Numbered from the stretch's first letter, positions 12,692-25,683 are shown. The stretch is DNA of 64,000 bases from Serinus canaria (GCF_022539315.1 NC_066323.1:17535719-17599718); one strand, 5' to 3'. A program made the numbers and translations. Notes: generated from the letters alone by a model not told the origin.

Positions 12692-15007
12692 GAAAAAGCA
12701 CTAACAAAGCACTGGAGACACCACAGTAACTTTTATATCTGTAGGTGAAGGAACACCTCTGATCTCTGTGCCTCTGATGGGTCACTTTCAGCCCAGTGCT
12801 GTGACCTCACAGCTCTGCTACAATAAATTAATGGTCACACCATGTACCCTGTGCCAGTCATCACCACACCCACAGAACAGGGGCTGCTTGTCATCTGACT
12901 GTGCTTAATTAACACCACAAAACCCTGACTCTACACCCAACTCTGACTGGCTGAGTTCATGAGGAATTGTTTGCTTTTCAGTGGCTATCATGCTCTGCTA
13001 GTGACTGCCTGGCTCTCACATTAGAAGAACTGGCTCAAGCACGTTGGGTGTTCGTGGTGTGCCCCATGCACAAACTTAGCAGAATGCTTAGTAATTAAAA
13101 ATGTTGAAATGCTACCAATTAAATATCATTTGGGCATCCAATGGCTCCATAAGAGCCATTTAGAGGAACAGTTTAATTTTCATGTGTGAACACGCTCCTC
13201 TCAGAATTCCCTTGGAATCCACAGGAAGTATTTTTAGATTAAGTTTGATAGAGGATGAAATATCAGCTGAGCTTGTGTCAGAGCAGCACTGGGTAGGGAA
13301 TTTTTAGGGAAAAGATGATATATCCTAATACTCTGAATATTCTATTTTTTTTTCCTGTAGTTATCCAGAGAAAATAAAGCTCAGTTAACTGCTATACCCA
13401 GTAAGAGCACAAAAGATGAAGTCTGGGTCTCCTTTCAAATATAACTTGAAAAGTTGCACGTGCTCTCTCCCTATCAGTCCCAAAAAAACTCTTTCCAAAA
13501 AACCCTACAGCAGGGCCTTGAAAAACTACTGTAAAAAACACCCAAAAAGCTCCCCACCAAAATTCTGAATTGACAGTAAAAGCAAACAACAAAGAATAGG
13601 GGGAAAGTGGACCCCTGTCTGCTTATATCTCAAGCAGATGAAACTGGCTCACTCAGTGATGGACTCTCAGCCACATTGAAGCAATCTCTGCAGGGTTTTT
13701 TGAGTTTCAGAGGAGCAAAGCTCCCAGCTGAAAGTGAAAGCCATGGCACCAACAGCCACAGTGCAGCCATCCCAGAGAGCAGCACACACAGGGGGTCTCA
13801 GCTGCAGTGCTTCTACTACTGAAAATCAGAATCCTCAATAATATCTATACATGGCTTCCCAGGCACACTTATTATCAAGAAAGAGATTATACTTTCCACT
13901 ATCTCCTTGGATACAACAATGAAAACTTGGCTTGGATTCCATGAGTAGGATTGTGTAGGTGAGAATAATTTGGAAACATAAGGAGCAGCATTAAGAGGGG
14001 TTTTGACACTGCCTGTTCCTATGTTGTTCCTGTGACATTAGCAACCCTTTAAAAGAACCACAAATAGATTTTCAGGCTTGAGCTCCTGGCAAAGAGGGGG
14101 CAGTTCTGTCATTTTTCCAGACTGAACTGGAATTCCAAAGGCAAATAAAGTTCCTGTAAGCCTGTAATGGCCGAGGCAGAGCATGGAGGGGCACAGCTCC
14201 CCCCGTGCCAGCTTCAACAGACACACCACAAATCATGTGGCACTGGGGCTGTGCTTTCCTGGCATCACCTCTCTTCTCCCTTAGGCAGCTCTCAGATGGA
14301 TCCAATGCACCTGGCTAACATCCATTTAACACTGTTGTGAAGGTACAGAAACACACTATCCAGGCTGGCACTGGCATCCTTGCTCACCACACAATACTTG
14401 TTAAAGTCTTAAAATTTGTCAAAAGACTTAAACTGTTATAGATTTGCACAGAATGCAGTTGAATGTATACCATGCATTTCTTCTGCAAAGCAGACAATGA
14501 CTTCATAGAGCAAAATTCAACTTTTCATTCCTTTAAAATACACAAGATCTCCCAGGCAGGGATCATACAACTGAGATCCTAAAGGTTTATGCTGTATGTG
14601 CCAAGCTGCATTCCTGCATATCTGGAACATGACACAGCTTTAACTTCTGTGCTTTATAATATCAGAACACTGTAACAGTAATGAAAAATAGCAAAACTGT
14701 GGCCTTGCCTTCATCATGTAACTTCTGTGTGTAGAAACTGAACCAAAGAATAAGGGATAACTGTGTCAGGCTTGTTAAGCAGATACAAATTTCCACCCCA
14801 CAGGTGTGACATTCAGTGGAAGTACTGGCAGCGAGACTGTGCTCAAATCCACTGTACCCTGAGGGCATTCAAATGATGGGCCAAAGGGATGGCTGTGCAA
14901 AAACTGGGAAAGAGGGTGCCTTCTGCCACAACCCTCTCCATACTACCTTTGTTTATCCTGCAAAGGGCAGCCACTGTTTTGAACAATATCACTAATGCAA
15001 AGGGGGG

Positions 15008-15074
15008 ACACACACACACTGCACTTTTGGTGTGGCTGTTGTTCTTCTTCTTATTATTAATATTATTAATAATC
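15008..15074 (+). repeat. Compound simple repeats: (CA)6, then (TTC)/(TTA)
   Basis: ACACACACACAC lies near 15008-15019 and a TTC/TTA-type run lies at 15041-15074, with unique sequence between them. The second run makes a Leu/Phe-rich open frame that looks like a membrane segment but is repeat-derived. Confidence 0.8.
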
Positions 15075-18000
15075 CAGTCAAACTTATTAGATAATTATCA
15101 GTGTGGCTAATATTTAATATTTTATAGCAACAATGGCTAGTTCCTAATTTTATTCCTCTGCCTGTTTGCTCCTCATGATGCCCAGGTAAATCCCACCATG
15201 GCTTTACTGTCCCTGTGTTGGTCTGGGACAGGAAATGGGGGCAAGGGACACCCTCAGTAACACACTCTGCACTTTCCACATGGATTTGAGCCAGAATGAT
15301 TCACAGCTTTGTTTAAGGTGCTTTGGAGATTCAAACGCTTTCATAAACATGCAGCAGTCATTCATCTCCTATCTAACAACAAATTAGTAAACACATAACC
15401 ACAAAGGCAGGATTTGGACAGCAATCCTGAAAGTACTTGTGAGTTGTTCTTGACCTTATTTAGCCAGTCCTCTCTGCATGAAGTTTTTTTACAGATACTG
15501 CTTCTTTAAAAATGAAGGACCAGCAGTTCATTAGCTTTAGAGCTTTGACTGATGCTTACATATTTGTGTACAGCATTCTCCCCTGCATCTGCACAGAAAT
15601 ATTTCCTGTGATTCATCAGTGTAGAGCAATCTGCCTCCTAAGATAATTGAAGTTACTAACTCAGTGTTTCTGATTCAGTTGATGTGCTATTTTTGGTTTG
15701 TTTATTGATATTTTCATACCTTTTGAAATAAAGACAGGCTAATAAAGTTATGATCTTTTTTTGAGATAATTGGTAGCTTGCTGTGATTTTTTTTTTCTTA
15801 ATTTGTTTGCCAGAGCAGTATTTCCTGTAAAGATCTAATTCAGCAGTTGTTTGATTTCTTCCCTCGATCTCAGGCTAGTCTACAATGCAGCCAGAACAGC
15901 ATGACTGGGATTACTAATTCAAAATTTTCCTTTTCCAGTGTCAACCTGACCAGGCAATCTAGGTTCTGTGGAACAGCCATATTCCTGAGCTGCTTGATAC
16001 ACTAATGTATTTCCATTTAGTTCATACTCATGCAAAAGAGTGAGCCCACATGCAAGGCCACCTAGTCTAAAACTCTATGAATTTAAATAAGGCTAGAGAA
16101 GAAGTTTTCTGAGAAGGAGGGTTTAATAACTGTTCCTTCTGTGAGCAGGTACTTTTTAAGCAAAGACACTTTTTGTTGTAAAAATACTTTAAATTTTTTT
16201 AAGGAATTTTGAAATAAATTCTGAAGTTTGAACCAGTTGTTAATCACTCTTCAGTTTAGAGAGATTTTGACAAAGGTGGCAGTGGTCAAAATTTGGTCCT
16301 GATTTCTTACATCATGAAAAATACCTTTCTTGATACAGCAAATCAATAATTTATCTCTTTTACCTCTCCTTGTGATGTCAAGAAATTACAATCTTTATTT
16401 TACTTCTGCCAATGAAAAGAAAAAGCAGCAGTGCAAAAGCTTTCAATCTGCTAGTGAGAAATAACAATCTCATTATTATCAATATTTCAAACGAAATTTT
16501 CCATTTACAGGTTAAGAAATAACAAAATAACTGCAAAGCTACAAACCCAAGTATAACACTGCTCTTCTTAGAGTGACTCCAAACAATCTTCTAATCTCCA
16601 TTTCTGTATCCACATCTCAGGTATAAAAACACAATTTACTGACTTTTTTCTCCTGCAAGAGTAGACTTTGTTGCATTATGCTAAAGGAGTTCCACAAAAA
16701 ACTACAAGAGAGTAATAAAACTACCATGAAGCATTGTCAGCCCTGAGATATCTGAATATCTTTACAGATCAGCAATATGTAATGGGACTGAGGGTTGAAG
16801 CACAGGATGGGAAAAATGCACTAAGCAGAGGCAAAGAGATTGTTTAGACATCAAACAAACCTATCAGATTTATCACATCTAAATTCCCTAGTGGGAAATA
16901 AGCCAATGTCCTCTGTAAATAAAACCAGGGCATAAAATTGCTTTTTTGGGTTTTACTCTAGTGTTTTTTTACTAAATTATCTTTGGTCTATATCAAATTA
17001 AAACACAGAATGAGAAAATTTGCATTGAAACCCATATAAATACATACTCCTGGTTTATAAGACAAGCTATCCTTCTTTATATATATTTTGGCCATTTCTT
17101 GTAACTGTCTTGAGATCTAAACTAGTACCAGTCAAAATTAATAAAACCAAGCTTGAACATCATCTTCCTAGGGCTGAATATGAGAAACAAATATTATAAA
17201 AGAGCTTCTTAGACAGTTATTAATATATCCTTTATATCAGAACTCTGCATATCTTGTTTCTTTTCATTTGAGCTTAGGAATCTGGGGCTAGGTTTCTGGA
17301 GCTACCTGGATACCCCACTGGGCACATAAATCTCACCAGATCACACTGAATCCAGACACTGCACATGGCTCTTGTTTTCTGTTTGCTGTGCTTCCTTTTC
17401 CTTGCCTGGACAGAACTGGATGTGTTCATGGATTTCCAATGACTGCAATTCCTAATACTAGGCAGACTGCTTGTTTAAGAACATTAACTACCCACACTGA
17501 GTAAATTTCCTCATTTCATGAACAATCTGGAATCATTCAAACTTGTATTTTTGTTTTATGCAAGATTTCACAGTGCCCTGATTCAGTGATGCCTCCATAT
17601 TCCTGCACTTTCCTGTTTTAACTCAAGCATCAGTTACAGGTGTAAAAAAAACCCAAAAACAAAACTATAAGAAACCATCCCAGATGTATTAAATTGAATT
17701 CTTCTGTGACTGTCCCTATCTCCTTGCTCTGACAGCCTCACCAAAACCTGCTGAAGCAAACTTGGGCACTTCCTTTAGCCCCACTGTCCTTCTCCCCAAG
17801 GAGAATGGGCTCTGGATAATCCCCAAGATCACATTTTGGATCACAATGGGATTGTTTTCAGCTGGCAGAGTCCCTCCCAGTCAGTATTGCCATCAAGTTG
17901 CTTCTCAGCTGCAACCTCTGCTTCAGCTTCTAACCATTGCAAACTGATGCAATCCCATAAATGTGCAAATTTAAACCTGCTTAGAATTCATTTTTGGGAC

Positions 18001-19266
18001 CACTGTGAGGAAGAACACTATCATGACTAAGTCCAAGGTATGGTGGTGGAAATAGTGTGAGTTCTTTATGTCTTTATAAATAACTCAAGGTAGAACTGTG
18101 CTGCTTTATAACAAACACATTTACAAACATGTATGGAGTAGTGGTGTCATTCTCTTTGTTTGTGTTTTTTAGTCATATCTAGTAATGGCAAACACAAATA
18201 TGACATGCCTGAGAAATGTTTAAAATATAGCTGCACACAGATTTTACAGCAAACTCAGTGTTCATGTTGTTTGTCTTAGGTCTGGGTTCTACTCAAGTCC
18301 CTCTGGAATTTACAAACCAAATCCTTACCTTAATCAGATGAGAGCATGAAATAGACTAATTCCATATTGTTAACTGTGATGTTTGAAAATCAGAAATGAA
18401 GCTCAAAGGTATGAAATTGGGGTGTGAAACACAAATAATTTATATTTATGTATATTTCTTTCAGGGTAGGGTTTTACATGCCCTGGCTGTGACTGCTGAA
18501 GCCACAGGCTGTCCTGTCAGAACCAAAGGACTACATCCACCCGAGAGAGAGCACAAATCACCCCTCCTCTACTTGCACAGGATTTAACCTTTTGTACCAT
18601 AAAATAAACTCTGGAAACAGTAAAACCTCAATTGCACTACTATCCTATTTACTTATGGAAGAGTTCAAAGAGTGACTCTGTCCTTCTGAAGTTCTTGAGG
18701 TTTCAGCTGGATATTTTCTTTAAGGAGTAAGAGAAATTGTTTATAGAACAGATATATTCATTTTCTGTACAACTGTTTCTTCAAGTTCTACTTGTTTTTC
18801 TGCTGCTACTGTAGAGATATCACTCACATACAAACCACTGTCAAAATATTTTTCTCTAGATATAGCAATGATGGGGAGAGTGAGTGGTTTGAGCAGGCAG
18901 AGGAGAATTGCTTGGCTACATCTGCATTTGTAAACTCCTGCATACTGTGAAACTCTTTAGGCAGCTGAAGGGATCAGTGAACTGAGAGAGATCTGGGTAG
19001 GAGTAAAGCGAAAAACAAAGAGAAGCAAGAAATTCACATCTAAATGGAGATGGTTTGATAGTAGCATAATGAATGTAGCCATCTAATGGAGATTTTATAG
19101 CAAGGGAAAAGCTGTTTGTACGAGTGAGAAGATAATTCTGACAGCAAAAAAATGGGGGGAAATTCTTCATGATGAAGTGCACATATCCTTTTTTTGTCTT
19201 AGCTACTCTAATGGATTCTAGCCCAGATATTCATCTCCTTCAGGGTCATGTGTCATTCTCATGTCA

Positions 19267-19290
19267 GTGTGTGTGTACACACATGTGTGT
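19267..19290 (+). repeat. TG/CA microsatellite with internal palindrome
   Basis: A GT run switches to AC, then back to TG. The segment 19270-19283 (TGTGTGTACACACA) is a perfect palindrome. Confidence 0.88.
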
Positions 19291-19479
19291 TTGTGCATAC
19301 GTTCACTTCTGAAAATAAATATACTGGGTTAGAAAGTTACAATTTCTTTCCTTTATTGGGCTCATGCTGGCAGATACTGAACATTTAAAGGTCAAGCTGC
19401 TGGAAGATATAATGCTAACAACAGTAGCAGAAACTGCTGAGATAGCAGAAGTTACTAAAATAGTTCTCTAAATGCTTCT

Positions 19480-19512
19480 ATTTGTTACCCTGTCTAGTAC
19501 AGGGTAACAAAT
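19480..19512. repeat. Perfect 14-bp inverted repeat, 5-base loop
   Basis: ATTTGTTACCCTGT (19480-19493) pairs without mismatch with ACAGGGTAACAAAT (19499-19512) around the loop CTAGT. The last base is shared with the next hairpin. There is no surrounding transposon structure and no sign of an RNA gene long enough to be a microRNA precursor. Confidence 0.95.
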
Positions 19513-19535
19513 CTTTTGATTCTTGAATCAAAAGA
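19512..19535. repeat. Perfect 11-bp inverted repeat, 2-base spacer
   Basis: TCTTTTGATTC (19512-19522) pairs perfectly with GAATCAAAAGA (19525-19535) around TT. It directly abuts the 14-bp inverted repeat to its left. A third, overlapping inverted pair uses TTCTTGA (19520-19526) and TCAAGAA (19537-19543). Confidence 0.95.
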
Positions 19536-19825
19536 GTCAAGAAATTCTCAGAAAGATGAGTGTCCCAGGTTTTAGATGAAGGCAGTTGGTGTGCAGGGAT
19601 GGGTGTTTGTAGCTCTGCTCTGGATACAGGGGCGCAAGGCAGAGACTGGCAGCAGAACAAAGCTCACAAACCTGACAGGGACTGATCCTGCCTTATACAC
19701 TTGTTCCTGACACACACTTCTTTCCAGCATCTCAGCTTTAGGATGCATTTTGTTTCCCCCAGCACGATGTCTGTTTCTATCTGGTTCACAGCTGGTGCCC
19801 TAAACCCAGTTTAGGAGTGCTCACA

Positions 19826-19985
19826 GTCACAGAGGAACAGAATGGTTTGGGTTGGAAGGGACCTTAAAGATCATCTGGCTCCAAACCCCTGCCCAGGCAG
19901 GGACACTGTTCATGGGGCCAGGCTGCTCAGAGCCCCATCCAGCCTGGCCTTGAGCACTGCCAGGGATGGGGCAGCCACAACCATT
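19826..19985 (-). mobile_element. CR1 LINE fragment, 5'-truncated (copy A)
   Basis: On the + strand this reads as the reverse complement of the 3' end of an avian CR1 retrotransposon: ACAGAATGG, then TTGGGTTGGAAGGGACC, AAAGATCATC, CCCTGCCCAGGCAGGGACAC, and finally GGATGGGGCAGCCAC, where recognisable similarity stops. Only the 3' untranslated end is present, which is normal for CR1 insertions. It has no coding capacity. The left edge is slightly blurred because the terminal octamer microsatellite is reduced to a remnant. I see no target-site duplication. The identification comes from recognising the family consensus, not from a search. Confidence 0.92.
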
Positions 19986-20034
19986 TAAATAGGTCAACAA
20001 AGTGAGCATATTACTGCAAGGCATTTCTCTTCTT

Positions 20035-20070
20035 TTAGAGGAGATTCCAATCCCCTCTAATCTCCTCTAA
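20035..20070. repeat. Perfect 12-bp inverted repeat fused to a 10-bp tandem repeat
   Basis: TTAGAGGAGATT (20035-20046) is matched by AATCTCCTCTAA (20059-20070) with a 12-base spacer. The right arm is part of a two-copy tandem repeat of CCTCTAATCT (20054-20073). It lies about 50 bases beyond the truncated end of CR1 copy A. Confidence 0.93.
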
Positions 20071-20074
20071 TCTC

Positions 20075-22633
20075 TCCAATTCCTTTCTGGGTATAACATA
20101 AAAAAAAAAAACAACCAACAAACCCTACCTGAGGGCCTATTTCTTTTGTCAATTGTTCTAACTTTCTTTAAGATTTTTTTTTTCTTCCCTCCTTCTTTCA
20201 TAATGTGACATTATTTAGATAATTAACCTGGGAAAAAATAGTCATTGTTCAGAGCACAAGACTCATAGGCTGAGCCCTTGTGGAACTAGAATTAAAGCCT
20301 TATTTCATAGTCATCATTCACAAAAATAAGTGTTTCAGATCTTTCTAGAATTGATGTAAGAATATATAAATCTCCACAAAAACACAAAACTATTGTTTTA
20401 ATCTAACTGAGAAAAGAATAGTCCTGATTGTTATGGAAATACTACGTGGAAAACTAAAAATATACCTGGCTGAATAATAAGAGACGGTCATCTCTTTCAG
20501 ATTTTGCATTCTTAAAATTATTTAGCATCTCCAGGTTTAGACTTAAGAAAATTAATGTCTTACTATAAATAAAACTGTGAATTTTTCTTTCTCCTTCTGC
20601 ACTATGACAAATATTGGTAGCACTGCACATTGTCAGCAACGGCTCTGAAACCCAGGATCTTTATAATCCTCTTTCTGACCTTTAAATGAATGAAGGATTC
20701 ATGATAGTTCCTAGAAAATCTGGTTTGGGTATCAGATAAGTTCATAAATATTACAATGCAGTAACAGGACACATAGTGAATTACAGAAAAAAACAACAAA
20801 AAACAACATTCTGAAACTATGTTAGACTTTCTGGAGCTCAACAGAAGCTTTTCTTTTTGCAGAAGCAGCCACTGAACTTTTCTTTTTAACTTGTCCAATT
20901 TCCTTTGCTCATAGCCCCCTTTGAAAAAACTTTCCAGCTTTTTAAAAACACTGCAGAAAAAAAAAGGATTCTATAGGAGATCTTCTAAAGTGAACAGAGA
21001 AGACATCTTGAGAAAAAGAAGAAAATAATTTAGCCAGTAGTAATTTTAAATACACCTGAAGGGATCAAATAAGATACTTGATATGAACCTAAACGATTGC
21101 AGCAAAGTTTCCTGAAACAATGAAGAAAGCCCTGTGTTAAACAGCAATCTGGAATTTCCAATTGTATGTTCCCAAACAGACCCAGTTTCCCCAGATCTGG
21201 ACTGGGATTTGATTCAGCCTCTAAACCAGTCCATCTTCCAGCACTTCTTGTTCTGCTTTGGTAAGGATGGGCCCAGCTATGGAAAAGATCCAAAGATTTA
21301 CAAGTTCCAACTGGAACTAAGGGAGTCCCATCTTTAGGGCAAGGGCTCTACCAAAACTGGAGAATGCCAAAAAAAATGGTTTTCTTATGTTGAAATGCAA
21401 TCTATGGTTCTGCATGCATGAATATGTATAAACTAGTCTTAAGAATATTGCTGTTCTGGGTAACTGATCTATTTCAAGAAGAAAACAATTGTGTATTTAT
21501 AAAGAATCTTTAAGTGGAAGAATTTCATTATTTCATTTACAGCTGGTAGAGCAAAATTTTGTTGACTACAGGTCTTTAACGTTATGTTTTCAGTTTCTCT
21601 TGGAAAGTGTAACAGAATTTATTTCACAAAAATCCATTTGACTGATTAGTATGCAAATCAAGAAAATGTTTTATCCTCCAAATTCTAAAACCAAAGGTGC
21701 TGCCCCATGTTTTACAGTGCTGTAAACCTGAAATAGAAAATGTTTGCTCTTTGATTGCAACTCTTTCACAGACAAAAACTGGTCTATTAAATAATGAAAG
21801 GTATTGGTACAAACAAAGTGGAAATGAATGTTTTAAAATGGGATATGTTTACTGATGAAACAGATTTTATTTAATGTGTATTAAAAATTTATTCTGTAAA
21901 CAAAACATGATAAGTTTGCATGTTTAATTATTGTGAAAAGCATGAATATAATCCTAAACCTGAGTGCTGAAATTTGTTCTGAATTATTTACACTGTCCTT
22001 GAAACATTGCTATGCAGCATTTTAAAGAGTAACACAAAAAATGGATGTCCTTTCAAGATAATTTTACAGTTTTGCAAAAATACTGCTGAAACCAAATTAG
22101 CTATTCCCAAGTCATTTGTCATAAAAATATGCATGCACACATTGACACACAGTCTCTACATATGTCATAAAAAATACAAATGTCACACTGCAAGGTCTGG
22201 TAAAATACAAAGGGACTGCATTTTCAGTTGTACTGAAACAATGGGTTCAACAGGACAGGAATCAGCAGCTCAGAAAGGCCAGAGGTAAGCTGCCTTTATC
22301 TGAATAACTCCTCTAAAAAGGACTTGTAAAAGCAGACACAGCAGCCCTCTCCCCCTCTAACTGGAGGATTCAGGAGACATCTTATCCACAAGTGTCACCA
22401 CACTGCTGCAGCATGTGCTGCAAAGGGGAGAGTTTTATGATTGCTATTACTGTGGTTTCTCCAGCATTTTTCCAAGCTTTGCTACGTGTATGTGAACAAT
22501 AGATTCTTCAGTTTTTACCAAATGTGTGAAAAGTTGTTAATGAGGCAGTAATGAAGAGAAAGGGCAATGCTGAAGGTATTCCCAGGTATCCCCTGGCACA
22601 GGATGTGCCCAGTGACACCCCTGCCAGTGCCAC
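20075..22633. other. Non-coding DNA, no gene seen
   Basis: AT-rich, with short A/T runs (A12 near 20100, A9-type runs near 20957) and no recognisable element or gene. Confidence 0.65.
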
Positions 22634-22768
22634 AGGATCACAGAATGAACCAGGCTGGGAAAGACCTGTGAGATCATCAAGTCCAACCTGTGAGTAACAC
22701 CTCCTCACCAGCCAACCCATGGCACAGAGTGCCACCTCATCTTTGATAAACTTGTCCAGGGAGGTGAG
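22634..22768 (-). mobile_element. CR1 LINE fragment, 5'-truncated (copy B)
   Basis: The + strand shows GATCACAGAATGAACCAGG, GGGAAAGACC, GAGATCATCAAGTCCAACC, CCATGGCACAGAGTGCCAC and CCAGGGAGG in the order of the CR1 3' end, antisense. This is a subfamily with the GAACCAGGCTGG variant, different from copy A. It ends near 22768, where the sequence passes into a GC-richer block that I cannot assign. An exact splice-donor consensus (GGTGAGT) lies near its right edge at about 22762. I treat that as chance. Confidence 0.87.
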
Positions 22769-22769
22769 T

Positions 22770-23275
22770 TCAAGGGCTTGCTGTGCAGCCACAGGGCTGG
22801 AGTTTGCATGGGCAGCCACTCCACTGCTCCAGGAGCTGAGTGCCCAAGCAGATCTGCTGGGAAGCTGCAGTGCCCTGTCCTTGGAGCCTGCTGTGCTCCC
22901 TCGGTGGGATGGGAGCCAGGAGTGCAGCTCAAGGCTCCAGAGGAGCCTGGGCAGTGGCCTGGCCACTCAGGTCCCCACGGGACCATCAGCTGGGTGACAC
23001 ATCACTTCAGCTTTTCTTTTGGGATCCAAGTGCAGACACAGCCTGCAGCCCCTGATTCCCAGAAGGAAAACACCCAGGCTGGGGTAATCCCTGAGGAATT
23101 CCTAGCCAGCAGGAAGCTGAGGGGAGCTGGATCATTGCTTTGGTACCTTTGCCTTGGGAGGACAAACAGCAGCGATGCCTGGCACAGTGACTGCAAACAG
23201 CAATCTCAGGAACCATGCCCAGCCCCTGACACTTTACCCTGCCAGAAAATCCTTCCCAAGGCTATGAAATGAGCC
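22770..23275. other. GC-richer unassigned block beside CR1 copy B
   Basis: The roughly 500 bases right of CR1 copy B are clearly richer in G/C than the surroundings and contain long open frames on both strands (for example + strand 22778-23272). CpG remains low. The translations show no recognisable domain, and codon pattern is not distinctive. It may be a decayed repeat or a non-coding exon. I cannot tell. Confidence 0.45.
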
Positions 23276-23827
23276 AGTAAAAGTTAGGAAACTTAATTCT
23301 GCCTTCCTTTACAGACACAGTATTAAATAGCCTTGTACTTCTGACCACGTGCTGTCTTTTCTTACTTAAATCAATTCACAGGATAGACTCCATATTCAAC
23401 AGATAAAAAGAACACTAGTTTATTCTTCCCCCTCATCCTCACTATTCTGATATCTCAGTTATTAGAGAAACCCACTACAGGTCATCTTCCAGTTTTCTTG
23501 CATACATTTTTAGTGTTGTAAAATCTACTGAATGGTGTAATAAAGCACATATCTCTACAACTGTAAGCATCAGAGCATGATATTACATGTGTCTTAAGTG
23601 GAATGTGCTCCCTGACAAGCAAATAAAGATTGTGTTCACTTTACACTACCCACTGAAATGTTGTTTAAATGTTTCCTGTTAAAAATAAAATAATTTTTAA
23701 TTAAAAGATATTGTAAATTATTGATAAGGTCTATGGAAGAGCTCCTTGGACAGTGTAAACACGACAATTGACACAGTTTAGAGGAGTCTCTTTGAAGTAT
23801 TCAGATTATTAATTAGATAATAAAATA

Positions 23828-23848
23828 ACATATAATCACATTATATGT
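23828..23848. repeat. Perfect 9-bp inverted repeat, 3-base spacer
   Basis: ACATATAAT (23828-23836) and ATTATATGT (23840-23848) flank CAC in an AT-rich tract. Chance is likely. Confidence 0.88.
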
Positions 23849-25683
23849 AACTATTAATAATGTTTCTCTCCACCTCCTTTTTTTTTCCACTTCTAAAAGA
23901 AATCCTGAAAAGGTAAATTCTTTAGAGAAGTGAGGAAGGCACTGAGCACTGTCAAGCAGCATCTTGGAAATATCTGGATTTGCTCTTCTATACAGTCCCC
24001 CACTAACTCCCCTGAGAGTGGTATACATCCTTCTTAATGTGAATAATCTTCATCTACAAATAATAAAGACAGTGTGAGTGGCTGCTGTCAGAAAGTCACT
24101 TTTATTTCTCTTGCTGGATTGTGCCTCCTTCTCATTTCTTACAAGGGGAGGAAAGAGAAAACAGAGAACTCCAAAAATAAAAATTGGTGTCATTTTCCTC
24201 AAACACTTACCAGCTTTTTTTCCAGTCTCACTTTTTATTTACTACTTTACCATTTTATGCTGTCTCTATCTTGTGAAGAGATTCCTGGCCTGAGTAATGA
24301 TTAAAACACCAAAATGGGATTAGCTGGACCTGAGAACCCCACAGTCTCCAACATTAAGTGAATTTGAGTTCAAAGACTTTCTATTGGCAAGACTCACAGG
24401 AGTAAAGTGAAAGCACATTGACAATGCTTTGGAATACATTGATTTTACTTGCAAATATTTTCTGCTGTGTGGCCTTTAACACCTTTCAAGTCTGATTCAA
24501 ATTTTTCTGAAGTTAAGGGGAATCTCTGCACTAATATCAAGCTTGCATTCAGCCATTCATAGAGCTCTCTAATTTACTGCATCTGACCTTGAGGATTTTA
24601 ATATTCCTACTCTTCTTTTCAAGAGCAGATATAAATTGGGAAACTCATGCTTTAAACGTGTAATTAAGATGCCTACTTAAGGTTCATTTATTTTTTTTTA
24701 ATACAGTGGTCTGCATTTAAGAGCATTTGTCAGTATTTACAAGTGTAAATTTAAGAAATACATTCTTTTATCATTCTTTAAATTTAATTCCTGCTGAATC
24801 AATGGAGGCCAATCCAGAGAAAGCATAATTTTAATTCTTCTTGAGTAGAATTTATTCAAAAGTGAGGACTATATTTAGTGGACTGGATTTAGGATATTTT
24901 ATGTTATTGCAAATTTATGAACTTAAGCAGAGATGCACTGATTTTAACCAGTTAAAGTGTCTGTCAGTCTTGCCATTGACTTCCATATGTCTGTCAATAA
25001 AAAAGAAAATAATGGCATTCCAAAATATGGGCCTGTCTCAGACTTGAACTTCTCAGAGGAGGCTTTTTCTTATAACTCAGCCAGAGTATTGTCTAATCTT
25101 TACCAAATGGAAGGATAGAGTAGTGCCAATACTCCATAGGATTCACTTCTAAAAATGGCAATTTACATGAGATTACTGACTTCTGACCCAAGCTTGGAAC
25201 TGGAAGTTGAAGACTTCTTGTGCCTTCAAGCATTTTTCTCACTCATCCACAGCAAGGAAGAGTCTCACTCAACACTTCTCTCATTCATGTTCATATTCTT
25301 CCATTAAATCACAAAAAGTTTTACTTTTCAATTTTCATACATACATCCTAAATTCAGGAATTGATAAGCTCAATAAACAGCAATGGAAATGGAATTTTGG
25401 TTCCCTGAGGGTTAACATTTATGGTAACATAAAGTGAAATTAAAATGGGTAAAATCAACTGCTTAGGGAATGATCATGCCTTTTGAACAAATATAAAGGA
25501 AATAGACTTGTTTATCATCTAATGAGAAAAATCAGTGTGCTTCACTTATTTCCATCAGGAATGTGAGAATAGAGCCTGGGCTGACACTGAGATGACTGAG
25601 GCTAAGAGCAACTAAAAAGTGAAATCAGAAGAGCTAGATATAAGGAATAATACAATTAATTTGCATGTGAAACCAAGACAACT

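Larger units (their letters stand above)
5781..19265. other. Non-coding DNA, no gene seen
   Basis: Mostly AT-rich sequence with frequent stops in all frames. The longest minus-strand frames (7306-7710 and 8562-8936) do not resemble any family I recognise. Features worth naming are the hairpins at 6985, 8410 and 12672, the partial duplication at 6298, the T13 run and the simple repeats at 15.0 kb. I see no transposon in this 13.5-kb span, which is unusually clean. Confidence 0.7.

Noticed and set aside
14889..15110. Frame with a membrane-like Leu/Ile stretch
   Set aside because: The hydrophobic segment is translated from the TTC/TTA simple repeat.
22778..23272. 164-codon + strand frame
   Set aside because: It lies in a GC-richer block with equally open minus-strand frames. 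Openness follows from composition, and no domain is visible.
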